This document shows, piece after piece, positions 1 through 13,139 of a stretch of 64,000 nt of DNA. Every line of letters begins with the position of its first letter. The first letter of the stretch is position 1. The translations under genes and the position numbers were made by a program. The DNA is taken from NCBI GenBank assembly GCA_032719365.1, contig CM064870.1, positions 25,548,738 to 25,612,737 on the forward strand, read 5' to 3'. Under the pieces are notes generated by a model. It was not told the origin of the DNA and searched no databases. It saw nothing but the letters and a program-made list of their open reading frames with translations. Source of the DNA: Prinsepia uniflora. Lineage: Eukaryota > Streptophyta > Magnoliopsida > Rosales > Rosaceae.

Positions 1-169
1 ATGCCATTAATATTTCAATCCTCAATATTTCGATTCTGCAAGGACGGTGGATAGCTTTCAACAATCGAAATCCTGACGATTTTTGGGACAAAATTGATCT
101 TGTACATCCATCTCCGACATGATGTCACTCTAGAGTTCAAACTCGAGAGTCCAGACTCTTGTCCCGATC
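1..169. other. Unassigned left edge
   Basis: I see no gene or recognisable repeat here. Similarity to the copy near 44 kb begins only around position 170-190, so this stretch is either flank outside the LTR or a diverged LTR end. Confidence 0.4.
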
Positions 170-1803
170 TTGTAATATAATTGTTTCTGCCCAAAGTGTT
201 TTTCTCGTTTTAGGAGTCGAAAGTCCCGAGGCAACTTTTGTTGTACCTCCACGTGGAATCTGGTCTGCAGAGCGAGGGGACCAGACCACTCGTAGGGTCT
301 TTTTTTTGTTGATGGTGTGTTGCGGGTGATGTTGGATGGGCTGAGTATGATGAACTTTTAGCTATGGTCGCTCCCTGAATGGACAGACCAGAAAGTAGGC
401 CTTTCAACTCAAGCGTAGACATAACACTAGTAGAAAACTGGTACTAGACAGTGTAGATGAGTTCCGTTTTTGGCTCAAAAACTTTTTATTTTTTATGATC
501 AAAGCGATCGTGAGATAAGCAAACAAGATTAGTTTGCGCAGTTCTTTCCTATGCATTTCACAAGGATTTTAATAATTTTTTTCCAACGTAGTCCAAGTTC
601 AGTTATTTCGTTATGATATTCCGATTGGCGATGTTATTTTAGTGATCAGATGGTTAGAGGTCCTAGGTTCCCTTAAGTCGGAATCAAATTATTCGGACCA
701 ATACTCAAAGTTGATGTCTCGACTTGGAAAGTCGCGAACCACACTTGGATGGTGTATCCCGAGTACCAATTACTACTTAAGAAAATATAGTTTGTATTAA
801 AATGGAAATGGAAGTACAGATACTGGAATTGAACTGAGTGATAACTGAAATTACAAGTATATAAAAGTAATTTTTTTTTCACATTCAAGCCCGAATCAAA
901 CAGAAAATTTCAGAAATCATCAATTGAAATGAATATCAGTTAAAAAGCTAGCTGGATAAACAAGACATGGATTGCCTGCTTGGAAATGCTGCCTTGGGGA
1001 GGAGAAATCATGCCATGAGATGGCAGAGCACCCAACGGCGATGGCAAGACATCAAAAGGGAGGTTTGAACACCTCAGTGACCGGCCATAAACTGGCAGTC
1101 GAGATGAGTTTTCATGAATCTGTAGTCAGGATGACCTTCCGTGAGTCAGTAGTCGGGATGACTTTTTGGGAGCTGATAGTCGAAATAATTAACCTTTATG
1201 ATAATATTTAGTTAGAAAAAGGTTAATCTTCTACAAGTCTCAATAACCATCTATGAACTGGCAGTCAGAATAAGGTTAACCTTTGTGACCATATTTATTC
1301 AGAAAGAAGGTTAGTGCAGGAAATGAAGCTAACCATTATCACATTACTGATGGAACGATCAGAAAAACAGTTAGGCATTTGCATAAATACCTCAAAAAGG
1401 TGAGAAGAGAAATTGCATCTTAATTTCCTAGGTCAAAAGAAACAGTTTTTGCCAAAGGAGCTAGCCATTGTTAAACCATAAAACCTTGATTACATGTTCA
1501 TAGGTTCAAAAATTGATAGAAATCAATTTTCTGAGTTTGATTGGTTGATTGTTGATCCTTTAAGAAGCAGGGTTCTTCTCCTTTTATAGATGGTGAGGAA
1601 GTTTATCAAGTTTCTAAGTTGAGCCTTTGGTGGGTCCCATGATGCCGCTTTTTCATTGGAAACCTCCCCCTTCCTTCACTTTCTTTGTGTGACAGAACCA
1701 ACCATACTTTCTTTTTATTGACATTTGAAGTAGTCGCTCAAGCTGAGTCTCTATCTTTTTTGGGCCTTTGAGCCCAAATGAGATTTTTTTTTTGGTGTAA
1801 ACA
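170..1803 (-). mobile_element. LTR of outer Tat-type Ty3/gypsy element (probable 3' LTR)
   Basis: Seen: this stretch matches 44079-45682 in the same orientation over about 1.6 kb. Shared blocks include the segment around 188-235, the one around 1010-1200 (against 44870-45060) and the one around 1560-1790. Both copies end on the plus strand in AACA (1803 and 45682), so on the minus strand the LTR starts with TGTT. Inference: it is the 3' LTR of a minus-strand element, because gag and protease remnants on the minus strand lie between the two copies. The two copies are visibly diverged, so the insertion is old. The left boundary is approximate and no target duplication could be checked there. 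Confidence 0.6.
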
Positions 1804-1849
1804 TTGCTCATAGTTTTTCCACTGCCATCGCCATCACTCCGTAAGTTTG

Positions 1850-4800
1850 CAATGAGGGTTTTGAACCCTATTCGAGATCTTCTTGTGATATTCTGGATTT
1901 CCTCGAGGATGATGGTGAAAGTATATGTGACCCCTGCTTCATGATCAACTCTGATTGTCGTTTTTCTTTGGGTCCTTATTGGAAGGGTACTCCTTCAGAT
2001 AGAGCGACAACTCTAAGCCTTCATTTGAAAGAGCTTCAAGCTCTATCCATATATCAGTAGAGGTCATTTCCGTGGGAGAATCTTAACCTTGCATGGAAAC
2101 ATCTTCTTTCCTTCTCTAGGCCATATGAGCCTTACATGTCCTTGGAAACTTTGGACTTAGAGGATGCAACAAATGTATTTAGATGAACTGTGGAGCAATA
2201 GACTTTATCATTTGGTAAGCCTCTCTACTTTCTCTATCGCTCCTAACACTAGTCTCCTGTGCTTGGTGCTGTGTTTCTAGAACAGCAATACAAACACGTT
2301 TGATTTTAGGGTTGGGCCTATGACACTGACTCTTTTTGATATGGATGTCATGTTCTAGCTGTCCCTATCTGGGGATATGGCTGACTTTAATTTCTCTTTT
2401 CCATCCAACTTGGACGAAGATCTTGGTCCTTCGATCATTAGATTTCCTTAATACATTCCTTTTGTCCTTCTTCTCTCTCAGTTTCTATCCATCTTCTGCC
2501 TATTTGACAAGAACATGCAATTTAGAACTGAAAGTGACTTTGAAGATCTTAAGTTCACCGGTCCTTAATTAAGATATGTTTACGAGAAGGTCCAGTTCTT
2601 CCGCTTCTAAATGAACTATTTTGTGTTTACTAATGCAATGAGGAGTCTGACACTGGAGTGGATCCCATTTTCTGAAGTATTGGTCTCTCGTTGCAACATA
2701 GCTCTGGGACCCCTCTCCCTGAACCACATGTATAGCGTTTTGCACTCTATAGTCCTTCAACCTGTAAGATTAATTTCTTCAAATGGGACCCTCTGTGATA
2801 GCCCAAGTATGGTTAAATTGGACATTGCCTCAGTTTTGGAGACGAATAATCAAGTGTCCTGATGACATAGTTCCGACCTAATTGTTGATGTTTCTGCCTC
2901 CCCTATAGTTTCCACCAGAAACTACTTGTCCTTTTTTGTACGTTGGTTTCTCGCCGTCGAGAGCATTGGGAGGCTAGTGTGACTAGTAAGTTTCCATGGT
3001 TCCGAGAATGAGGTTTTCTCCGTTTGTCAGCTGATCTAATTTACGGGAAAGTTATGGACCGAGATTTCATGAGTTGCATCCTTACTCGAGATCTTTTAAA
3101 GAGTGAAGGAAAGCCAATAGGTCGACCCCTGGATTTGAAGTATACCATCCTAACTACTATGGTCGTCAATTTGGTTTCTATCATGCAGTTCTCGTGCTGC
3201 ATGTGAGAGGTGCAAATGTTGGGACATCTTTCCAGTTGGAGGTTCCTAACCCAAGGTTGGCAATCACCGTTCAGGACGTCTTGTCCAATGTGTATGTAGT
3301 CTTCCCTATTACCAAGGAAGCCTTTTATGGGTGCACAACTGCTTTCGATTTGTGGTGGGCTTCTTACTTTAAGGCGGACTTCAAATCCTACCCTAAGAAA
3401 GTGTGGAGTCGTCATTTATTTTTGTTGATGCATGCCATAGGTTTTGATCCAGCTGTCTTAGTTCTAGTTGAACGTCTAAAGTACGAAAACAACAGTGTTT
3501 AGAAAATTATGGTTTTCTAATAATTTTCTTGTTGTCTATTGGTTCTGTTCATGCAGATGTTATAAATAGGGTAGAGCAATCAGTAGTCCATAATGACAAT
3601 TGCTTCCTTTAGACTGAAGATGCTCTATACAATACCTCTGTTCTTGATCGTTTAACAAGCTTAAATGATCAAGGTCCTTCGAACATACCATCTCCTATAG
3701 TTTCTTCATCATCATCTATCTTTTTTGCTTTACTTGGAGCCCAAACTCCGTGCTTTTCGAGTGGTCTAGAGCTGGAAACCCCACCGATAAGTTTTGTCTT
3801 CAAATTTTTGGTTTCATGAGAGATTATCACTTTTAATAACTTGAATCTAGCTCCTCACTCTGCAAGCATATCCCTCCACTGAACTCGAATGTTTGGATTC
3901 TGATGTGGCTTCCTTTTTTTCATCCGCTTCTCACATGGCATTGTGCATGAACTTCGAATCATCTAAATTGGAGGCTGAAAACAATGTTATTATGTCTTTT
4001 GTGGCCAGAGATGATTGTTCTGACATAGTAGAGTTGGTTCGGGTAATGGAAGTTTTCTCTCGATCCTCCCCTACGGCTTATTGGCTTCTCTCCTAATTGT
4101 GCCAATTTTGGATAATTTTCAGAACTTCTTTTTATTAGGCCATATGGACCGGAATCCACCTCTAACAGACGTGACTACCAGGGTCAAACTAGACTACCTT
4201 CGTCAGAGTTACCTTATTACCTATGATGAATTTTCTTGCATATGTGGTATGTACTGCAAAAAGATTCATAAAGTAGAGACCCTTCGTGCTCAACTTGCTG
4301 ACGCTAAAACAACTTGTGTACAAATCTGACAACTATATGAATCTACCAAGTGCAGGAGGGAAGTTTCTCGAGAAACTTTGGCGACAAGAAAAAAGGGCTC
4401 ATGAAGCTTCCAAGAAGCCCTTTCTTTTAATATTAGGATGCAGAAGGTGGGCCTCCAAGTCATGTTTGGTGGGCTGTTGAATTTGTAACTTTGGACATTG
4501 TTATAACCCTGGCCCTTTTCACACCTTTGTTAATATGGGTCGCCTGTTTTGTTTGGTGCTTCCGTTTTGTAATTTGAAACACCCTTGAGATATGCAGTAA
4601 TCACGATGGTAGTAATCCATCTTTTAATACCCAGTACTCACTCATGTATCTTGAGATTAGCTCCCAACCAAATATTCCGGCTATAAATATAGCTATAATC
4701 AACCATTTCTTCACAGCTTTTATCCATCGATTGAGCCGCAAAAGTTTCAAAAATGTCTCATATTTCCAGGGCTATATTCGATGATTCCATCTCTGCCTCT

Positions 4801-4904
4801 ACTGACGGGCACCCATTCTACCTACTAATTGAGAAGGCCTATGAGGTCCGCTCTTGAAAAGAGGCATGGACAGTTCAGTTGAAAACCATCTAGGAGGCCT
4901 AGCT
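1850..4904 (+). pseudogene. Degenerate plant mobile domain (PMD)-like gene, N-terminal and core part
   Basis: Seen: three forward frames carry broken coding sequence. Near 3137-3200 a frame reads VYHPNYYGRQFGFYHAV, which resembles the conserved PMD signature (tyrosine/histidine-proline-asparagine followed by RQFGF). Near 3340-3380 TAFDLWWASYF resembles the tryptophan-pair motif further along that domain. Near 2920-2980 FVRWFLAVESIGRLV fits the usual aromatic helix. Stops and frameshifts occur throughout, for example at 3206 and 3502. Known: PMD proteins are encoded by plant retrotransposons as well as by host genes. Inference: this is an accessory gene of the enclosing Tat-type element, antisense to its gag-pol and adjacent to its 3' LTR. 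It continues at 7878 after a solo LTR. The PMD call is motif recognition, not an alignment. Confidence 0.5.
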
Positions 4905-4909
4905 ATAGT
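4905..4909. repeat. Target site duplication ATAGT (left copy)
   Basis: The five bases ATAGT directly before the LTR at 4910 are repeated exactly at 7873-7877 directly after it, which marks one insertion event. Confidence 0.9.
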
Positions 4910-7872
4910 TGTAACGACCCGTCCCGAATATCGGGATTTAATAATATTTAATGGTGATTTACTAATCTGAGATTAGTTGTGTGATTTCGGACGAATAGTG
5001 CAAAATGACCGTTTTACCCCTGGGCGTGGGCAAAATGTTGACTTTTATTTCAGATGGTCAAATGAACTTTGACCGATGACCGTGATGTAGTTCGGGACGT
5101 CACGAGTTCATAGACAGGTGGCACGTTCGATTTCGACGTTCGTGGTGGAAGTTATGATGTACGGAAGTTCAAGGGCGTTTTCGTAATTTGGACAAATGAA
5201 GGGGAAATGTTGACTTTTTGGCCGGGATGTCCGATGGCCAAGGGCCAAGGACCGTTACGGAGGTTTCATCGATGCGAATCCAACGACAGGCGGCACGCCA
5301 AAATCGGACTTCGTACGAGGAAGTTATGGTCTGAAACGTGAAATCGGGGAAGTTATGTCTCGGTAACTGTGTTGATTATTTTATTCTGAAATGGTGGTTG
5401 GAGGACACTTGGATGAGTGACAAGTGTCACTCATCCGACGGCTAGATTGGATCTTGATCCACTAATCATAAACTATATACTAAAGTTTCCACTATATAAT
5501 AATTTAGGATTAAATCCCTGCTTTTGATCTGAGCCATCCATTCCACCCCCAGATTGCATCACAGCCGTCCATCTCATCCCTCCCTTCTATTTCTGATAAT
5601 CCTCACTCCCTCACCGTGAACAAGCAAAAAACAGAGGTATAAGGATTTGATTCTGGCCATTGGCAATCTCCCTTCCATAATTGATTTCACAAATGGATAT
5701 TTGGTGATTTAGGGAAGGTTTTGGCTGAGGGAGAACACGGGGGACTGAGTGGGGAGGTGTAATTCGGGAATCAAATTTCGGGGAATTGGAGGGAATTTCG
5801 AATTGGAATATTTGGGCCGTGACGATCAAAATGGAGTTTACTTTGAGTCTTTTGGGATCAAAACGATCAGCTTTGCTGCAAGAACGAAGAGAAACCATGG
5901 CGGATTGAGGAAGAACTGAGCATCCATGGCAGCTCAAAGTCGAGCTTGTGTTCAGTGGGTTTGAGGTAAGTATTTCTCAAATTGACCTTGTAGAAATGTC
6001 CCTTACACTCTCACGATGCTAACTGAATGAATTAATTTGGAAACCAGGGACGATATCGTGAAACCCGAATTGAAAACCCGTCGAGGATCGATCGAGAGTC
6101 GTGAGGATTTAGACCATGGTTTGTGTAATTCGATTTACAGAACTTAAATGGTGATTGATTACAAGGGATCAGTTGAAAGAACGGATTGATTTGATGTTGA
6201 ATTGGGTGTGATTGAACCGGGTCCTATCGCGGGTTTTTCAACCCGTTTACCAGAGAAACGGGCGAGGATGGTGACTGTAGCAGTCACTGTAGCAGGCGCG
6301 TGGCTTTCACGCGCAGCCACTCACGGCGGCGCGTGACGGCGCGTGAGTGCGAATCCCGAGGTATGATCAACATGACTTTTGTCCTATACAATGTAACGAA
6401 CATTTTGGGATTGGTTTCGTGTCGATCGGACACCGTCTCGATATTGTTCGGGATGTTCGAAGGTTTTAAATCCAGTTTAAAAATACTTAAAAATCCGGGA
6501 AAATTACGGGACTTGAATGGGATGTTAATGATGAGGTTAGTAATCATCTAATGTGATTTGAGCAGGATTGGGAGTCCCGGTGATAGTGATGTGGTCCGGG
6601 AAGGCCTATGGCGCGCGTATCGAGGCGCTCGGTTAAACGGTCTGTGAGTGGAAATTGGTTTTATAAATTCGATGCATGCATAACTGTTTCATGATTTTTA
6701 TAATTGTGATTAAATGATTTATTTTGGATATCGGTGAATTTATATGTTTTCACGCATTTCGAGGCGATTTACGTATTTGCACGTAAACCGAGGTTTTCTG
6801 AATTTGAACTGATTTCCATAAATGTGGTTGGATATGATTTCATGAAACAGCTACGAACTTGAATAAAGTAAAATCGGGCTAGGGGCCCAGTTAACTTATA
6901 AATCGAGCCAGGGGTCCAGTTAACTTATGAATCGGGCCAGGGGCCCAGTTGACTTATGAAATCGGGCCAGGGGCCCAGTTGACTTATGAAATCGGGCCAG
7001 GGGCCCAGTTGATTTATATATGCGATTTCGGGTCGGGGACCCTAAAATGGAATTGGATAAATGTTTTGGAATTAAATCAACTATTTGGACTTATGACGGT
7101 TTTATGGAAATTCGGGGCAAGGCCCTTGTGATATTTTGGAAATAAATAATAAAATGTGTTCCATAAAACCATCTCGATATGAGGATATATATCCTGGTCT
7201 CCTCCAAGTGTCGGGGACACTGGAGAAGTCACGGTGCATTGCCTGCGAGGGCTCATTGTACGGAGCTACCGGACCGTATAGTGATCCAGGAGCAGGATTG
7301 CTAGACGTCATGGACGTCAGACATCGGGGATGTCAGAAATATGGACCCGGTGAGACCCTGGGCAGCACGCGTTGCTTAATACCGTGAGATATGACGTTTG
7401 GAACGTCAAGCGTCTAGGATGCTAGGGATCGGGGATACCGGAGATGGAAAAATAATAAACGAATATTACTAGATTGATGAAATAACTCTTGGATTGACTT
7501 TTGGAATTTGAAACTATGCTTTGGTTTCCGGGCTAAGGCCCTAATGGTTATTTCTAAATAAATATGGGATTACTGGTTTTTGGTGCATGCATATGATTTT
7601 ACTGAGGGGCATAAATGTCTTATAAATGTTTTTAACAGACTTGTTTATTTTCGTCCACTCACAGCTTTTGTTTTTAATGCCCTTCAGGTTGATTCCGGAT
7701 ACGACTGCAGCAGAGACTTGAGCATCGCACACCTCCTCCATCGATCCTTACGCACTCTGGAAGTCCATTTGGGCAATGTCAATCGGTTATCCCTTGTCTG
7801 ACGCCTCTTGTCAGACGGGAGCACGTCACTTTCCATGGTAATCCCCGGGGGGGATTGGGATGGGTCGTGTCA
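4910..7872 (+). mobile_element. Solo LTR, family A (about 2.96 kb)
   Basis: It starts TGTAACGACCCGTCCC and ends GGGTCGTGTCA, with perfect 5-bp duplications ATAGT on both sides and no internal region, so it is a solo LTR left by LTR-LTR recombination. Parts in order: two related blocks around GTTGACTTT (about 5036 and 5210); a hairpin at 5411-5436; a CTGTGAGTGG motif at 6642; an array of GGGCC-rich repeats at 6877-7020; ACGTC dyads at about 7300-7410; and the inverse TCCACTCACAG at 7654-7664. It interrupts the PMD-like pseudogene. Weak open frames inside it (for example 5611-5937 and 6284-6547) have no recognisable product. Confidence 0.9.
6877..7020 (+). repeat. Short tandem array, unit about 27 bp with GGGCCAGGGGCCCAGTT
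   Basis: Five adjacent units each contain the quasi-palindrome GGGCC(A/T)GGGGCCCAGTT followed by an AT-rich spacer. The same array, with different copy number, is present in the other family A LTRs (about 25020-25275, 31384-31740 and, inverted, 58140-58385). Confidence 0.85.
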
Positions 7873-7877
7873 ATAGT

Positions 7878-8640
7878 ATTGTGTTGATACCCTCATAAAT
7901 GGTTAGAATGATGCGACTGCGATGAGCTATATGTGGAAAAGGAAGATGGAGCTACGAGGAAGACTCGCAACTCTCCAGCAAAAGAAGAATGTGACTTCTG
8001 GAGAGCAGGATGATGTTGTGTACCGTGAGCTTGCGAAAGGCCTCATCAGAGTGGCCTAGGATTGATATACATATGTGTATATATTATTTTATTTTTATTC
8101 CTCACCATCTAATAACATTTCCAAGTTTGGCAGATGTCTTTATCTTTTGCATCTAAGCTTCCAACTGTCGTGACTTTTATATTTATGGATAAACACTTAT
8201 AAGTTAGCTTTCTCTATACAAACCCTCTACCAAAAAAATGTCTTTCTTAGAGCGCGATCTGAGCAATGTTCCCATTTTTTACTACCATAAGCTTGTTGGA
8301 GGTTATCATTGATTTAAGGAAAGAGATTTATGATTTCTGTGTTTCTGAGGAGGCAGAGTTGGCTTCCTATCTTGAAAAAAGGTGTTCCATAGAGCTCAAA
8401 ATGATTTCCCTCTGTGAGAAGATTAGCGCAACTAGGGATGCTCTGCTGCAGCTGGAGGCAGGTGAGGGAGAACATTTCAGCGCTGAAGTCGCTTTTTGTG
8501 ATGCTTTGGACAAAGAGCTAAAGCCGGTGGCTTATCGTGATGGGTTTGACTAGGGCTTCATTGACCGCACAGTCGGGAAACCTCATCCAAGGGCTCAGAA
8601 CTATTGATTTCTTCTTTTTAGGGACTAAATCATTAGAATT
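7878..8640 (+). pseudogene. PMD-like gene remnant, coiled-coil C-terminal part
   Basis: This is the continuation of the pseudogene at 1850-4904 after removal of the solo LTR and one ATAGT copy. The clearest frame is 8266-8553 (95 codons): a hydrophobic start, then an acidic, leucine-rich stretch with heptad-like spacing (EEAELASYLEKRCSIELK and following), consistent with a coiled coil. Retrotransposon PMD-like proteins often end in such a segment; the match is to composition and position only. The N-terminal part around 4190-4330 has a similar charged helix. Confidence 0.4.
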
Positions 8641-8814
8641 TTGATGTAACCTTATCTCTTACTTTAATAATATCTTCTTTCTTTTCACCGCTTCACTTAG
8701 TAGCCAGGGTTCTGACCCACGCTATTTTTAATGTTTAAACAGAGCTCATGTGTCCCCTTGAGATAATTTGAAATTGCATGTAGTAATAATTAGAGGCCGA
8801 CGCAAGCCATATTA
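8641..8814. other. Non-coding remnant of outer element
   Basis: A short AT-rich stretch between the PMD-like remnant and the next solo LTR. No gene seen. Confidence 0.4.
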
Positions 8815-11713
8815 TGTAACGACCCGTACTGGAAATTAGGGTTAAGATAGTTCTTAAGATGAGATTAGTGAGTTTAATCGGGGGTTAGTTGGTCCCGATA
8901 AGATCGATTGCCTAGAATGACGATTTTGCCCCTGGTTCGGGCAAAATGTTGACTTTTCGCTTGGGAGGTCAATGGGGTATTGACCGATGACTAAGAGGTA
9001 GTTTAGGGCGTCATGAATCCGTAGACAGGTGGTATGCCTAATTCCGACATCCGAGTAGGAAATTATGATGTTCGGAAGGTTGAGAGAACTTTCGTAATTT
9101 GGGTAAATTAGGGGAAAAAGTTGACTTTTTGTACGAATGGGTTTTGGTATGTTGACCTTGGACCGTTAGATAGATCTCGTCGTCCTGAGTTCGACGACAG
9201 GCGGCACGTGTTCATCGGACTTACGATGTGTGAGTCACGGGTCTAAAACGGTAAGGGTAAAATCGTAATTTTTGGTTTAAAGGAAGGGCATTATGGTCTT
9301 TTGGCACATTGGGATTTGTGCAACAGAGAGGGACAAATGGAGGGCTGAGATTGAGACATTTGTGAGGGAGAGGGGAGGATTGTGACACGTGTAGGAGAAC
9401 TAGAGGGTTCTAGGATTTTGTTCACGGGTCCAAATAATTGGGGGTACCCGTGTGTGTGTGTTTGTGTTCGAAGAACATAAAACAGAGGGAGGAATTGAGA
9501 GAAATTGAGGGGTGATCGTGAGGGTTGGTGTGTTCTGGTGAGTGAGGAGTGACTTAGAGTTTGAGAGGAAGACAGTGAGGAGGTTTGGAGGTGCAGTGGT
9601 TGTGTGTGGGTGAGAGGTGAGCCACGGGAAAACCAGGGGGAAAACAGAGAACAGAGAGGAGTGTTGGGTGGTGGTGCTGCCGTGTTCGAACAATCGAGGC
9701 CGGTGGAGGTGTCCAGAGGCTGGAGGTGGACGGGAGGAGTCGTGTCCTCACGGTTGAGCTCACGAAGGCGACAGGAGGGCAGGTAATTCCTCAACTTTTC
9801 CTCTATGCTTTGTTTTGCCGTCGAGTTTCAAATCGAAAGTCGTGGACTAAGGGAATGATTCGACGGTTTTGGTGAGTTGGGTGAGACTCTGTGAGGTCCT
9901 AGGAAGAGTTTAAGACAATCACCGTGACGGGGGGTGACCGGGTTGGCTGGATCGTGAAACAGGGGACTGGTACGGGTTTTGTTCGAGCTTGAGTCGACAA
10001 GCTGTAGGCTGAGTCGAGGTGTTAGAGTGAGGGGGATGAGTTCCTTAGGATGGGACGATGAAGATGGTGAAGAGAAGAGTCGATTTAGTGGACGGACGGC
10101 AGAGAACTGTCCACGCCGGTTCGAGTTGCAGTGACTGTGTCGAACCGGGTCGACCAAAGGTTGCTGGTGACACTGTAGCTGGCGCGTGAGGCCCACGCAC
10201 AGCCACTTTGGGCGGCGCGTGGGGGCGCGTACGGCGGCGGTTGGGAAAATGGTCAACATGGTTTTTGTTCTAGGTGTTGTGACGAGTCTAATGGGATGGT
10301 TTCGGGTTGATCGGACGTCGTTTGAGGTTAGTTCCGTGAAGGTGAAGGTTTAGGGTTTAGGTTCGTTATGATTAGGACCTGGAGATTTTTGGGGAAAATT
10401 AGGTGGACTTTCGTAGATGTCCTAGTAACGTACTTTGGCGGTTGTTGACAGGATCGGGACTTCTCGAGGAAGCTGAGGAACGTACGGGACGTTCGGGACG
10501 CGATTGAGGGCTCGGTACTGTGAGTGGACCCCTTCTCTATAACTGAGCATGCATAACTATTTTTCATTACTTATTTTATGGTTTTATATGTGAGTTCATG
10601 ATTATTGAATATGCTATGTTGGTTTTACATAATTGCACATTTTTCGAGAAAGTACGGTATTTGGCACGTTTTACGAGGAAAGTTGGATTTCGATACCATG
10701 ATTTTGGGATTTCAAACTATCATTGGTTTTAATGCTTATAAATGGATTCTGAGACGTGATTTTATAATCAAGGTTTTCGGTTGTAGAATCGGATTTCGGA
10801 AAAGCAGAATTTGGTTTTAAAGTTGAAAAGTTGAATTCCGGATTTGGGTTCGGAATGACGGTTCTGAATGCCGGAAGGGCTTCGGACCAGTGATTTCGGA
10901 TTCGGGTTTGGATATGGAATTCGAAATGGTTTTCAAATGGTTTTGGATTGGATTTGCTGGATCTAGTTATTGGGTTTAAAGACCCGGATATTATATTTGA
11001 CGGGGGACGGGCCCGGATTGAGTTTAAAGACTCGGGAGTTTAAAGACTCGGATATTGATATTTCCCCCGTAGGCCTGTTGAGTTTAAAGACTCGGATATT
11101 ATTGAGGCCTGGATTGAGTTTAAAGACTCGGGAGTTTAAAGACTCGGATAGGTCCAGCAGGTTTGATCGGATAATGATGACTTGGTATTTATGTTTTACG
11201 AAACGGTTTTATGAAGTTGATGATATGCTTTCAATTCTGTTTTTATAGTGGTTTTGTAAATGTTTTTCTGATGAGGTATGTGATTTATAACTGTTTTGGT
11301 AATTGGGTATGCATGTGATTTCAAAACGGAGGGCTAAACCCGGTTTTCTTATAAAATGGTTTTGGAAACTTTTCTTTTATTTCTGGTCCACTCACAGTTT
11401 TTGTTTTTAATTGCCCTCCAGGTCGTGGAGTTAGCGCGGGGTTTCGGCTTCGAGGCATCGTCTGAGGCATAGAAGTTACGAGAGCGACCCCGGAGTGTTT
11501 TTAAATTTTCCGTGTGCGTGTAACTAGTTTAACGGTTTTCTTTCTTCTGTATTAGTACTATGCTCTGTAAACTTTAACTTCGGAATGTTTTGTTTAATTT
11601 CTCCTGCGTCTGACTGTGTTATTTTAGTAGTTTACTTTGTTGTCGTGTCGGGATGTCAGACGGGAGCAGGATTTACCTCGGTTTTCGGGGTGAAACCGGG
11701 GTGGGTCCTGACA
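8815..11713 (+). mobile_element. Solo LTR, divergent subfamily (about 2.9 kb)
   Basis: It starts TGTAACGACCCGTACT and ends GGGTCCTGACA. The flanks TATTA (8810-8814) and TATTG (11714-11718) match in four of five bases, consistent with an aged target duplication. It shares the overall plan of family A: duplicated GTTGACTTT blocks near 8946 and 9120, CTGTGAGTGGA at 10518-10528 and TCCACTCACAG at 11387-11397. Its central tandem array is completely different (see 10970-11150). It lacks internal sequence and a primer-binding site. The minus-strand open frame at 9291-9794 (167 codons) is low-complexity S/P/T/H-rich and is probably chance. Confidence 0.82.
10970..11150 (+). repeat. Short tandem array of GAGTTTAAAGACTCGG units
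   Basis: About seven copies of the near-palindrome GAGTTTAAAGACTCGG, with variable spacers, lie between the CTGTGAGTGGA and TCCACTCACAG motifs of the LTR. This is the position that the GGGCCC array occupies in family A. Confidence 0.85.
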
Positions 11714-11904
11714 TATTGCCTAGCCTATAAAATCATTAACCTTCATTCAAAATAATAAACGTCTTCATTTTCGAATTTGAACATGGTAAACGCCAACAGT
11801 TTCACTAATGCACAAGTATGTCCTTCCGCCCTAATGCTGCACAAAACCTTTTACTTTTTTTTTTTAAAACCAACCAATCAACCCATATCGTTTGGTGGAA
11901 TCAC
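11714..11904. other. Unassigned AT-rich stretch between LTR elements
   Basis: No recognisable gene. It could be part of the outer element or the lost end of the truncated LTR that starts at 11905. Confidence 0.35.
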
Positions 11905-13139
11905 TAGGTCGGTGAAGAGTAATAAGAGGTCAAATTGCAAAAAATTCCAGGGCTATTTAGGACTTTCTAGATTCTTCTTGTAAAATTACAAAAATGCCCC
12001 AACACGAATCTGGACCAATCAATCATATTCGACCTCCGTTTTTTACATGTTGCCTATCTACGTACTCAATATGTCAAAAACTTCATAACGGTCTTTTCGA
12101 ATTTCATAAAAGATAGCTCAGTATAAAAGTCAATACTTTGACTTTTGCTTAAAAAGTCAACATTTTTTCTTGAGTATCTAGTGTGTGTTATCCCCCCTTA
12201 AAAAATTTCGTCCACAAAATTTCAAAACAAATTCAATCTCACTTCTGTACGCAATTGGACAATTGAGTTTCCAATAATAACAGTAATCGCATTTCCTATA
12301 ACGTATGTCATCATAACTCATTGATATATTTCACTAATATCCACATCATTAGTTTTTAAACGTATCTGGAAAGTAATAAACTAATGAATAATCCTCAATG
12401 TAATACCAATTTTATGAGATCGTTAACTAAGTGCTTCTCGTATGCCACCATTTATCAAATTCAAGTTATTACTTAACCAAACCATTTATAAATAATACCA
12501 TAACATCATATATTCATACTTTTACTAAACTTCAGGTGCAAACATTTGCATTCCTAATTTCAGTCACATCGCATAAAACATCATAATTAACCTTATCACA
12601 CACATCAGATCGTCATTTAGGCGGTTGTTACAACATTCCATATAGCTACCGAGAAACACATACTTATATCATATTTCAACCAAACCAAATTCGCAATTAG
12701 AACCTTAGGCCTAGGCCCCAAAACCACAATTCAAGCTTAACCGTGTAATGCGTGCCATCAAAATACATCCAACCAGAATTCAAATGGAAACCATCATTAT
12801 TCAATATAACATAATCTCACGTCACAAACTATAAAACAACAAACGTTAAATGACATGACAACCGGCACACAACTCATCACAGTAATTAACACAGAATCTA
12901 CACAGTAATCACCACGATAGTCAATATGAAATGATCACAACAATGCCACATAACTGAACCATATCCAGTGTCACCTAAAAACTACACATGTCACAATTAC
13001 CAATCCTCAATGCATAATAACAATCAACAAACCACTGCCTCACCGGCAGGCACACCACAGACTCTTCTACAACCAGTTCATCATCGAACACACTAGCACT
13101 ACATCAATCATAACATGACAAGTCCACAACTAGTAGGCA

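Noticed and set aside
6877..7020. CRISPR-like appearance of evenly spaced palindromic repeats in the LTR arrays
   Set aside because: The sequence is plant nuclear DNA, spacers are not unique, no cas genes exist, and the arrays lie inside LTRs with target duplications.
9291..9794. 167-codon minus-strand open frame rich in Ser, Pro, Thr and His
   Set aside because: It lies wholly in a GT/GA-rich part of a solo LTR; low complexity and overlapping open frames on both strands suggest chance.
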